Source: Bacillota bacterium (lineage in GTDB: Bacteria; Bacillota; Clostridia; Lachnospirales; Lachnospiraceae). Taken from it: DNA of 64,000 nucleotides. Location of the stretch: contig JAEZOB010000003.1 of NCBI GenBank assembly GCA_023414355.1, forward strand, positions 122,126-186,125, written 5' to 3'. Each line of letters begins with the position of its first letter. Position 1 is the stretch's first letter. This document shows positions 1 to 7,369 of the stretch, piece after piece. A program made the translations under genes and the position numbers. Below the pieces are notes generated by a model that was given only the letters and a program-made list of their open reading frames with translations, searched no databases and had not been told where the DNA came from.

Positions 1-354
1 TGTGAAAGGACAAGAAAGGCCTATGCCTTAGGGTTTCATTATGCAGTTGCCAATATGATGGTAGAGGTATGTGAGCGATTAAGAGCCAAACGTAGGACAG
101 ATACGATCGCTCTGAGTGGAGGGGTGTTTCAGAATACTGTTCTGACAGAGCGAGCATGCAGGCTGCTGAGGGAGCGTGGGTTCATGGTATACTATAATCT
201 TGCAGTTCCTCCAAATGATGGATGTATCAGCCTGGGGCAAACATATATCGCTCTGAAACACACCTGGCAGGAGGAACAAGAAAAAAAGTATTGTAGACAG
301 AAGGTAAAAAGACAGAAGATAAAAAGACAGAAGATAGTAGACTATGAAACATAA
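1..354 (+). CDS. hypF: HypF carbamoyltransferase, C-terminal end (5' cut by window)
   Basis: Open from base 1 in frame 1. HypF uses carbamoyl phosphate and ATP to make the carbamoyl group that HypE turns into the cyanide ligand of NiFe hydrogenases. The visible part carries the conserved end of the Kae1/YrdC-like domain: GFHYAVAN, then LSGGVFQN, then NDGCISLGQ. The family usually has NDGG at the last motif, so the Cys is a small oddity. After the conserved end there is a lysine-rich tail (KVKRQKIKRQKI) made by a short tandem DNA repeat around 300-340. hypC, hypD and hypE follow on the same strand, which supports the identification. Confidence 0.9.
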   Translation, partial: CERTRKAYALGFHYAVANMMVEVCERLRAKRRTDTIALSGGVFQNTVLTERACRLLRERGFMVYYNLAVPPNDGCISLGQTYIALKHTWQEEQEKKYCRQKVKRQKIKRQKIVDYET

Positions 355-443
355 GACTGAATAAGATAAATAAAAGAAGTGTAGCTATAGGTAAGGATAT
401 TAGTAGGCAGAAAAAGGCTTGGATAGGAAGGCTTGGTAGAATT

Positions 444-671
444 ATGTGTGTGGCGGTACCCGGTAAGGTAATAGAAATCAACGGTGATTATGCTAAAATT
501 AATATCATGAATAATATTACGGAAGCGAATATTAAGCTAGTGGATGTGAAACTTGGAGATTATGTCCTGGTCCATGCAGGCTGTGTCCTGGAAGTAATGA
601 AGAAGGATGCTGCTGAGGAGCTGCTGGAGATCTTTGAAGCCTTAGGGGAGGAATTTGATGAGAACCCTTGA
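444..671 (+). CDS. hypC: HypC hydrogenase maturation chaperone
   Basis: A 75-residue protein beginning MCVAVPGKV, the HypC/HybG signature in which the Cys after the initiator Met binds the Fe(CN)2CO intermediate together with HypD. The family is normally 75-95 residues, so it is full length. It is a small OB-like barrel protein that shuttles the iron centre from HypD to the large-subunit precursor. The stop codon overlaps hypD by about 14 bases, which suggests translational coupling. The 90-base gap behind hypF shows no terminator, so the four hyp genes are probably co-transcribed. Confidence 0.95.
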   Translation: MCVAVPGKVIEINGDYAKINIMNNITEANIKLVDVKLGDYVLVHAGCVLEVMKKDAAEELLEIFEALGEEFDENP

Positions 672-1701
672 GCAGATCAAGAAGGAACTGAAAGAGTATG
701 ATGGAAGACCGATCAAAATCATGGAGGTATGCGGAACCCATACAGCCAGTATCTTTAAATCCGGCATCAGAAGTCTTTTATCCACTAAGATTGAGCTGAT
801 TTCAGGACCCGGTTGTCCGGTCTGTGTGACTGCACCGGCTTACATCGACAAGCTGATTGAGTATGCATTAAAGGAGAAGCATTGTGTTCTGACCTTCGGA
901 GATATGATGAAGGTGAAAGGATCCGGTATGTCACTGACTGAGGCGAAGGCTCAGGGTGGAAGGGTACAGATCCTGTATTCTCCGCTGGGGGCGATCAAGC
1001 TTGCTAAAGAAGAGCCCGAGACGAAGTTCATCTTTGCAGCAGTCGGCTTTGAGACAACAACTCCTATCTATGGACTGATCATGGATGAACTGATAAAAGA
1101 GCACATAAATAACCTGACGCTGTTAACTTCGATTAAAACAATTATGCCTGCGTTAACCTTTATCTGTGAAAATGAGAAGGAAATTGATGCGTTTCTGTGT
1201 CCGGGGCATGTCAGCGTCATTACCGGCAGCAGGATCTATACCGATTTGGCAAAAGAATACGAAAAGCCGTTTGTGATTGCAGGCTTTGAGGGAGAGCATA
1301 TTCTGGGAGCGGTATATGAAATTGTCCGACAGATCGAGAACCGAAAAGCAGAGGTAAGAAATCTCTACCCAAGTGTAGTAACGGAAGAGGGTAACCGGAA
1401 TGCAAGAGAGCTGACCCGGAAGTATTTTGAAGCAGTGGATGAGGAATGGAGGGAAATTGGCAGAATTTCCGGATCCGGACTCCGGTTGAGGAAAGAGTAT
1501 GAGGAATTCGATGCCGGAAGTAAGCTTGATCCAGTCTCCGCACAACCAAAGACAGGTTGCAGGTGCCGTGATGTCATCCTGGGGAGGATTTATCCGGCTG
1601 ATTGTCCGCTGTTCGAAAAGGTATGTACACCCATGAATGCAATCGGACCCTGTATGGTTTCCAGTGAGGGAGCCTGCGGAATCTGGTTTAAAAACAGATA
1701 A
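658..1701 (+). CDS. hypD: HypD, Fe-S scaffold for hydrogenase Fe(CN)2CO assembly
   Basis: About 347 residues, the normal size for HypD, which holds a 4Fe-4S cluster and assembles the Fe(CN)2CO moiety with HypC and HypE. Visible motifs in order: VCGTHT near the start, SGPGCPVC around residue 50, GFETTTP around 130, CPGHVS around 180, and a C-terminal Cys-rich block (CRCRDVI, DCPLF, CTPMNAIGPCMVSSEGAC). The ATG at 658 follows an AGGGGAGG Shine-Dalgarno at about 643-650; a TTG one codon earlier (655) is an alternative start. It overlaps the end of hypC. Confidence 0.95.
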   Translation: MRTLEQIKKELKEYDGRPIKIMEVCGTHTASIFKSGIRSLLSTKIELISGPGCPVCVTAPAYIDKLIEYALKEKHCVLTFGDMMKVKGSGMSLTEAKAQGGRVQILYSPLGAIKLAKEEPETKFIFAAVGFETTTPIYGLIMDELIKEHINNLTLLTSIKTIMPALTFICENEKEIDAFLCPGHVSVITGSRIYTDLAKEYEKPFVIAGFEGEHILGAVYEIVRQIENRKAEVRNLYPSVVTEEGNRNARELTRKYFEAVDEEWREIGRISGSGLRLRKEYEEFDAGSKLDPVSAQPKTGCRCRDVILGRIYPADCPLFEKVCTPMNAIGPCMVSSEGACGIWFKNR

Positions 1702-1728
1702 CAATAAAATGTAAAGGACTGATGGCTG

Positions 1729-2706
1729 ATGAAAATCAATATGGCTTACGGGAGTGGCGGTGTACAGACCGGCAACTTAATCCATGATATCTTTTTAAAA
1801 CATTTTAATAACAGTATCCTAAACCGGCTGGAGGATTCGGCTATTGTAAAGATGAATGGAAAGCTTGCCTATACGACGGATTCCTTTGTGGTTACGCCTC
1901 TTTTTTTTCCGGGTGGAGACATCGGAAAGCTGGCAGTCTGCGGGACGGTGAATGACCTGACCATGATGGGGGCAATACCGAAGTACCTGACTGCAGGCTT
2001 TATCCTGGAGGAGGGAGCGGAGCTTGAAACTGTGGAGAAAATAGCAATATCCATGGCAAAAGCAGCGAAGGAGGCAAATGTCAGGATTGTAGCCGGAGAT
2101 ACGAAGGTAATTGAAGGCAAAGGCGGTATCTATATCAATACCTCCGGTATTGGTGAGATTGCCATGAAGGGTGTCAGTGTCTCGAACTGCAAACCGGGAG
2201 ATGCCATCCTGCTTTCAGGTAACCTTGGGGAACATCATGCTGCCATTCTGTCCCAGCGCATGGGGATTGAGAGCCAAATACAAAGTGATTGTGCTCCTTT
2301 GACAGGAATACTGAAGAGTTTTCTGAAGGACAAGATCAAAGCACATTTTATGAGAGATGTGACCAGAGGCGGTTTGGCAACGATTTTGAATGAGATCACA
2401 CAGAGTTCCTCTTGTGGGGTTGAGATTGAAGAGTCAAAACTGCCGGTTAGTCAGGAAGTCAAAGGTCTTTGTGATATTCTGGGCTTGGATCCTCTCTATA
2501 TGGCAAATGAGGGCAAGCTGATTGTCGTCGTACCGGAACGACAGGCAGAGAAAGCACTGGCAGCAATGCGTAGAACGAAGTACGGAAGAAATGCAGCAAT
2601 CATCGGCAGGATTACGGATGGGAAAAGTGTAACCATGAAGACTCCATTGCAGGGAAGAAGACGCATCGATGTGTTGTATGGAGAAGGATTGCCAAGAATA
2701 TGCTGA
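1729..2706 (+). CDS. hypE: HypE, carbamoyl dehydratase making the CN ligand
   Basis: 325 residues, PurM/AIR-synthase fold. HypE accepts the carbamoyl group from HypF on its C-terminal cysteine and dehydrates it with ATP to a thiocyanate that donates cyanide. The protein ends in LPRIC, which is the expected terminal Cys context. The N-terminus has the ATP-binding loop (YGSGGVQT) and a DSFVVTPLFFPGGDIG segment typical of the family. Last gene of the hyp cluster; no hydrogenase structural gene is in the window downstream, so any hydrogenase is upstream or elsewhere. Confidence 0.95.
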   Translation: MKINMAYGSGGVQTGNLIHDIFLKHFNNSILNRLEDSAIVKMNGKLAYTTDSFVVTPLFFPGGDIGKLAVCGTVNDLTMMGAIPKYLTAGFILEEGAELETVEKIAISMAKAAKEANVRIVAGDTKVIEGKGGIYINTSGIGEIAMKGVSVSNCKPGDAILLSGNLGEHHAAILSQRMGIESQIQSDCAPLTGILKSFLKDKIKAHFMRDVTRGGLATILNEITQSSSCGVEIEESKLPVSQEVKGLCDILGLDPLYMANEGKLIVVVPERQAEKALAAMRRTKYGRNAAIIGRITDGKSVTMKTPLQGRRRIDVLYGEGLPRIC

Positions 2707-2737
2707 TTGCCACTATTCCTTTGAAGTATAGTGGCAA
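2707..2737 (+). terminator. Hairpin after hypE
   Basis: The arms TTGCCACTAT (2707-2716) and ATAGTGGCAA (2728-2737) are a perfect 10-bp inverted repeat with an 11-base loop, starting right after the hypE stop. There is no long T run, so it could be a weak terminator or an mRNA 3' stabiliser. Confidence 0.55.
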
Positions 2738-2778
2738 ACTGTTATTGTAGTGTAATTATAACCAAATGAAAGAAATGC

Positions 2779-3663
2779 TTATTCTTTGAATTTGACAGGG
2801 AAGTAAATATCTGCTTCACAATAATCATCTTTTGATATGATACTGTTGATTAGTTCAAAATGAAAGTGACCATCCTGGATATATTGTGAATGAAGAAGCC
2901 AGGAAGTAATATATTGGTATAAATTAATCAGAGTCTTCAAGGTGATATCTTCAACGGAATGAGAGCCAATGTATTTAAATACTACATATTTATGGGAACT
3001 TATTTTCATCCCCGACATCCCATCAGGTATGGCACCTAAGTCCTTAACCTCAATCGCCGGAAAATATATACTTTGACTAGAGGAAATTTTCTCATAAGAG
3101 GAGAAACTAAACAGAATATTAGGATTCAGAGCATTTGGTATTCTGCTTCTGTGATTATGATAAAAATCCATAGCTAATTGATTGGCGAGATTGGTATGAT
3201 AGTTTTCATCAAATAGTATACTGTACTTTATGCCTGCTAGATAGAATTCAGGCTTTACAACATAATTTGGTGATAGAATAACACCATTTTCAAAAGGAAC
3301 TATACTGTTAAGATCAAATTTATCAACGATAGAAACTTGCGACTTATCCAAGCGAAACTGAGAAGGACTTATGCCAAAAGCTTTTTTAAAAGAGCGATTA
3401 AAGGATTGCTCATGTTCAAATCCGAATTCAGCGGCAATGTCATTGATCTTCAAATCGGTATACAGCAAATCATTCAGACTTAAGGATAATTTGCGCATTC
3501 TTACATACTCCATTAATCTTTGATTCGTAACAAGTCTAAAAATTCTGTGAAGATGATATTTTGATATGTATAAATACGCCGCGATGTCATCGAGAATGAT
3601 TTTGCCTTTTATGTTTTTCTCGATATATGTAACGGTTTCCTCTATATACTTATAGATATTCAT
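2779..3663 (-). CDS. AraC-family regulator with C-terminal effector-binding domain
   Basis: The reading frame is open further upstream, but the start at 3663 (MNIYKYIEE) has a good AAGGAG site in front of it; this gives 294 residues. The first ~100 residues are a double helix-turn-helix of the AraC type (YISKYHLHRIFR, then INDIAAEFGFEHEQSFNRSFKKAFGISPSQFR). The remainder resembles the GyrI-like/Rob-type effector domain that binds small, often hydrophobic or cationic ligands. The DNA-binding-first order matches Rob/SoxS-like activators. It is divergent from the propeller lipoprotein gene at 3876, which may be its target (inference). Confidence 0.85.
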   Translation of the reverse strand: MNIYKYIEETVTYIEKNIKGKIILDDIAAYLYISKYHLHRIFRLVTNQRLMEYVRMRKLSLSLNDLLYTDLKINDIAAEFGFEHEQSFNRSFKKAFGISPSQFRLDKSQVSIVDKFDLNSIVPFENGVILSPNYVVKPEFYLAGIKYSILFDENYHTNLANQLAMDFYHNHRSRIPNALNPNILFSFSSYEKISSSQSIYFPAIEVKDLGAIPDGMSGMKISSHKYVVFKYIGSHSVEDITLKTLINLYQYITSWLLHSQYIQDGHFHFELINSIISKDDYCEADIYFPVKFKE

Positions 3664-3875
3664 TTTAGTTTTCTCCTTAGCAGGATATCCTATTGCATGC
3701 CTATAGGATAATATAACAGCCGAATTTTGTAAAGAGATGATTTGTTCTGGTTTTCTAGAGATATACGATTGATTTATTCCAGAAATTGATAGTTGTAATA
3801 TTAGCAAGAAATGCTTGGTAGGAGTGATATTAGTAATTTAAAATATTCATATAAGCCTACTGGGAGGAAAATAAA

Positions 3876-5045
3876 ATGTATAAGAGAATGCTTAAAGTAA
3901 TCTTACTTTGTTTCGGTTTGATACTGCTATCCGCTTGCACAAAGACAGATCAAGAGACAAATAGTAATGAAAGTGCTGTAAGTAATGAGACTGAGATGAT
4001 ATCTTCAGATTCAGAGACGACAGATACAGCAGAGACGACAGATACAGCAGATACGACAGATGTAGCAGATACGACAGATGCAGCAGATACGACAGATGCA
4101 GCAGAGACGACAGATGCGGCAGAGACGACTGATGCAACAGAGACAACAGATACGGATCTGAATTCTATTGATTTAAGCAAAAGTGATAAATCAGAAGGAA
4201 CGGAGAAGAAAGCTAATATATGGGAAGTGTTTTGCAAATTAGACTGCGGTGCATGTGGTGGAATATTATTTGACAAGGAGGGGAATCTGCTGGTAGCAAA
4301 ACCACGTGGACTGGATAAAGTATCTTTAGAGGGTACAGTAACCACAGTATGTGACCTCAGCATGCTTGAGAAGGGAAGGGATTATTATTTTAAGAGTCCT
4401 TTTATATGGGATATGAAATATGACAAGGATAATAATATAATAGCAGCAGCCCAGGATAGAATAGTAAAAATCACAGAGGATGGGAAGGCAACCACTTTAA
4501 TAAAAGAGGATTTTAGCGGATTTCTCGGAGCAAGTGGTTTGGAGATAGATCAAGATGGCAATATCTATGTTGTTAGCGGTGGCAAGGTATACCGATATTC
4601 GACTGATCTTATTAAATCGGAGTATATAAGCTCGAGTGAATATGATTCCTTCTTCTCCATAGCCTTTAGTCCGGATTATAAATATCTTTATTTAACTGAT
4701 TTTCATGCAATGGCTCTTGTAAAGTATGAAATCAATCCGGATGGTTCCGTAGGTGAATGTAAAGAAATTATTAGGGAACCGGTGGAAAACTCCGGTTCCG
4801 TCGGTTCGCCCTTGAACATGATTTTTGATAAAAGTGGAAATATGTATGTTTCAATTGATGGGACGGCTTATATCCTAAAAGTGGATCAAAATGATAATAC
4901 GACATTAATTAATATGAATAAACCTATCGGCAATCACATAATAGCATTTGGAAATAAAGAGTTCGGAGAGGATCTTCTTTATTTCACTACCTATGGCAAT
5001 AAAGTGTGTAAATTTCAGCTGGATGAGCATGACGAGCTGAAGTAA
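3876..5045 (+). CDS. Lipoprotein with repeat linker and NHL/SMP-30-like propeller
   Basis: 389 residues. The N-terminus is a lipoprotein signal (LILLSAC, Cys21 the likely lipidated residue). Residues 47-94 are eight copies of a six-residue unit of the form (E/D)TTDxA, a Thr/Asp/Glu-rich flexible linker away from the membrane. From about residue 115 the sequence shows repeated blocks of the form DKEGNLLVA, DKDNNIIAAA, DQDGNIYVV, DKSGNMYVS, as in NHL/SMP-30-type six-bladed beta-propellers. The ATG has a GGGAGGA site. A second lipoprotein of the same design lies at 48124. Function unknown; surface sensing or binding is an inference. Confidence 0.8.
   Translation: MYKRMLKVILLCFGLILLSACTKTDQETNSNESAVSNETEMISSDSETTDTAETTDTADTTDVADTTDAADTTDAAETTDAAETTDATETTDTDLNSIDLSKSDKSEGTEKKANIWEVFCKLDCGACGGILFDKEGNLLVAKPRGLDKVSLEGTVTTVCDLSMLEKGRDYYFKSPFIWDMKYDKDNNIIAAAQDRIVKITEDGKATTLIKEDFSGFLGASGLEIDQDGNIYVVSGGKVYRYSTDLIKSEYISSSEYDSFFSIAFSPDYKYLYLTDFHAMALVKYEINPDGSVGECKEIIREPVENSGSVGSPLNMIFDKSGNMYVSIDGTAYILKVDQNDNTTLINMNKPIGNHIIAFGNKEFGEDLLYFTTYGNKVCKFQLDEHDELK
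4014..4157 (+). repeat. Eight in-frame 18-bp repeats in the lipoprotein linker
   Basis: Eight tandem units of 18 bp encode ETTDTA-like hexapeptides (final unit ETTDTD). Units differ by single substitutions. Unit length is a multiple of three, so gain or loss of copies keeps the frame. Confidence 0.95.
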
Positions 5046-5162
5046 TACAGGGGAGAGGCTATGGAACAGATGAGGTTTATCTGAAGGATCGGGACTAAAA
5101 TCAAAATGATATTAACATCGAAGCCCTTACTTAGCAGGGAGAAACCGGATTAGTGCACTATA

Positions 5163-5235
5163 AAAAAGAGCGTTCTTAAAAGCTCCGAGTGTCTGTATTA
5201 CACACTCATCGGACAAATTTAAGAACGCTTTATTA
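5163..5235. terminator. Bidirectional terminator between lipoprotein and XRE genes
   Basis: Long inverted repeat: AGCGTTCTTAAA on the left and TTTAAGAACGCT on the right, with an internal CCGAGTGT/ACACTCATCGG pairing and A/T runs on both sides. It sits between two convergent genes. Confidence 0.85.
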
Positions 5236-5245
5236 TTTGGTCCCT

Positions 5246-6142
5246 TTAATGTTTTACGTTTCTTTTTGCAATTCCGATCATAAGACTGATCCCGGCAACA
5301 AACAGCAGGACTAATACGGTAATAACATACTCCATCAAGTCAAAGGAGGTATAACCATTGTGATCAAACATACGATCTACCAGATCATTGGTAAGTAAGT
5401 CCGCAGGGATACAGACCAGTGATAAAATGGAGACTTTGAACCAAGTATTTATTTTGACTTTTCTGATAAGTAGCACCATCAGCCAGAGGAAGAGGATCCA
5501 GATCAGTGCGATAGGGTATTCCATTTTCCAGAGCACGTCGGAGGTCAACCAGGCAGGTGCTGTCAGTCGGTAGAGAATTCCCAGGAAGGGAAAGATGAGA
5601 ACTGTCAGGAAACAAAGACTGTACAATAGACCACGTTTTTTACTCAGGAAGGGAGGAATAAGCAGGCTGCCTCCAAACACACAGCTATCAATGACTATAC
5701 GCGACCAGGTGAATTGTTTGGTTACTGCTAAATCAACAATCATGCAGGTAAAGACGGCAAGAAAGAGTAATAGACCAAGGCTCAAGCCGATGATATTACC
5801 GATCCGGTTTTCCTTCTGTCTGATTAAATGATCTGTATAGCTAAGTGCATTCAACAGTGTTCTATTATTGCTGTCTTCGGCCTTACTTTCATTCTCCTGC
5901 CGTTCGGGAGCGGTTTCCATATCCGCTTCAGTACCGGCTTCTCCTTCCAGTAATTCTGTCACTGTGACACCGAGAACATCTGCCAACGGCTTTAGGGTGC
6001 TGATATCCGGGTAACCTGCACCTCGTTCCCACTTTGAGATGGCTTTATCCGTAACGCCGAGTATATCGGCCAGTTCCTTTTGCGTCATATTCTTCTGCTT
6101 TCTTGTGATGGTGATGAATTCTCCTATTTTTCTGTTATCCAT
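5246..6142 (-). CDS. XRE-family regulator with membrane domain
   Basis: 298 residues from the ATG at 6142, which has a GGGAGG site; the frame is open further upstream but without a better start. Residues ~5-60 are a Cro/CI helix-turn-helix (MTQKELADILGVTDKAISKWERGAGYPDISTLKPLADVLGV). An acidic linker follows, then about five hydrophobic segments. HTH-plus-membrane proteins of this design are common in Clostridia and are thought to sense the envelope; the ligand is unknown. Converges with the lipoprotein gene. Confidence 0.85.
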   Translation of the reverse strand: MDNRKIGEFITITRKQKNMTQKELADILGVTDKAISKWERGAGYPDISTLKPLADVLGVTVTELLEGEAGTEADMETAPERQENESKAEDSNNRTLLNALSYTDHLIRQKENRIGNIIGLSLGLLLFLAVFTCMIVDLAVTKQFTWSRIVIDSCVFGGSLLIPPFLSKKRGLLYSLCFLTVLIFPFLGILYRLTAPAWLTSDVLWKMEYPIALIWILFLWLMVLLIRKVKINTWFKVSILSLVCIPADLLTNDLVDRMFDHNGYTSFDLMEYVITVLVLLFVAGISLMIGIAKRNVKH

Positions 6143-6560
6143 TGGTAACCTCCCACGATATGATATGTAATTTACTGCTATATCATAATCTCTGTGACTC
6201 ATGACTGCAACCGACTTAACGTATAGAAACAGGTAAACGATACGTAGAGTGGCTGTTTTATTATCATACTAGCATAGATTTCCAAAAAGTAAAGAAAGAA
6301 TTACATCATCAGAACAACTGAAGCAGCATCTCTTGTAACAGTATTTGCTGTTGCTACAGAACTAAGGGCATGGTAAAATATAACAGAGCCTATAGCTGAA
6401 CGATTGCTTCTTAACAAGCGGATTATTATATTTTAATAAGCATAAGCATAACAAAGTTTCGGGCTAAAATAGAAAAAGGACAAAGCATCTAATTTATGCA
6501 GATTAAGTAGTTGGATAGGGAGAGGTCTGCACTGAGATGCTTGCTATGGATGGAGGAAAT
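6143..6560. other. Intergenic stretch, divergent promoters likely
   Basis: 418 bases between the XRE gene and the SagB-type gene, which are transcribed away from each other. AT-rich. I see no RNA gene or clear repeat; promoters for both sides must lie here but no -35/-10 pair stands out. Confidence 0.5.
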
Positions 6561-7349
6561 ATGGAGAACGACCTGATTAGATTAAAAATTATGGAGCGGC
6601 GTGAAATGATGAAGGCATATGACGAGAGTGATGAAGAGCTGATCTCAGATCAGATGGCCGGAGCTACACAGCCCCCTTTGGAAAAAGCCAGTATAGGAAC
6701 GAAATTCATCAAGCTCACCAAGGATTTTACCCAAATCATAAAAAACAACAACTTTCTGGAACTTATGAACAGTAGGGTGAGCCGTCGGAGGTATAATGAG
6801 GAGAAGCTGTCCCTGGAAGAATTATCGTTCTTATTATGGTCTACCCAGGGTGTAAAGAATGTCATCGGCAAAGACCGTAAGGCTACCATGAGAACAGTAC
6901 CATCAGCTGGGGCAAGACATCCCTTTGAGACCTATCTTTTTATTAACAGGGTAGAAGGGTTGGACTCTGGAGTATATCATTACCTTGCTATAGAGCATAA
7001 ACTGGAGTTTATAAAAGCAATAGAGCAGCAGGAGGACAGAGTGAGTGAGGCCTATTGCGGTCAGACCTTCTTCGGATATGCTGCTGTAAGCTTTGTCTGG
7101 ACAGTAATTCCTTACAGAAGCGAATGGCGCTACTCTGTGGAAGCGCAGAAATATGCCTTACTTGATGCGGGACATATCTGCCAGAATCTTTATCTGGCAT
7201 GTGAAGCCATTGGCTGTGGTACCTGTGCTATTGGTGCCTATGATCAGAAGCTGGCGGATGAGTTACTGGATTTAAACTCTGAACCATCTTGCGATAATGA
7301 GAATGAGTTTGTAATATATGCCGCGGCAGTAGGAAAGATAGACAAATAA
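6561..7349 (+). CDS. SagB-type nitroreductase-fold oxidoreductase
   Basis: Starting at the ATG at 6561, which has GGAGG in front of it, the protein has 262 residues; an in-frame ATG at 6537 lacks a site. It belongs to the FMN-dependent nitroreductase superfamily, SagB-like branch: SRVSRRRYNEEKLSLEELSFLLW, VPSAGARHPFETYLF, and DAGHICQNLYLACEAIGCGTCAIG are typical. SagB proteins oxidise azolines to azoles in TOMM peptide maturation, but many clostridial standalone members are uncharacterised and no cyclodehydratase or precursor peptide is visible here. The nucleotidase gene begins 20 bases later, so they are likely co-transcribed. Confidence 0.85.
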   Translation: MENDLIRLKIMERREMMKAYDESDEELISDQMAGATQPPLEKASIGTKFIKLTKDFTQIIKNNNFLELMNSRVSRRRYNEEKLSLEELSFLLWSTQGVKNVIGKDRKATMRTVPSAGARHPFETYLFINRVEGLDSGVYHYLAIEHKLEFIKAIEQQEDRVSEAYCGQTFFGYAAVSFVWTVIPYRSEWRYSVEAQKYALLDAGHICQNLYLACEAIGCGTCAIGAYDQKLADELLDLNSEPSCDNENEFVIYAAAVGKIDK

Positions 7350-7369
7350 GGGTAAGGGAGGGCAAGATA

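Noticed and set aside
1153..1704. Long minus-strand ORF of 183 codons inside hypD
   Set aside because: It is the antisense shadow of hypD, has no ribosome site and matches no family.
3892..4363. Two minus-strand ORFs over the lipoprotein repeat
   Set aside because: They arise from the low-complexity 18-bp repeat; there is no start context or homology.
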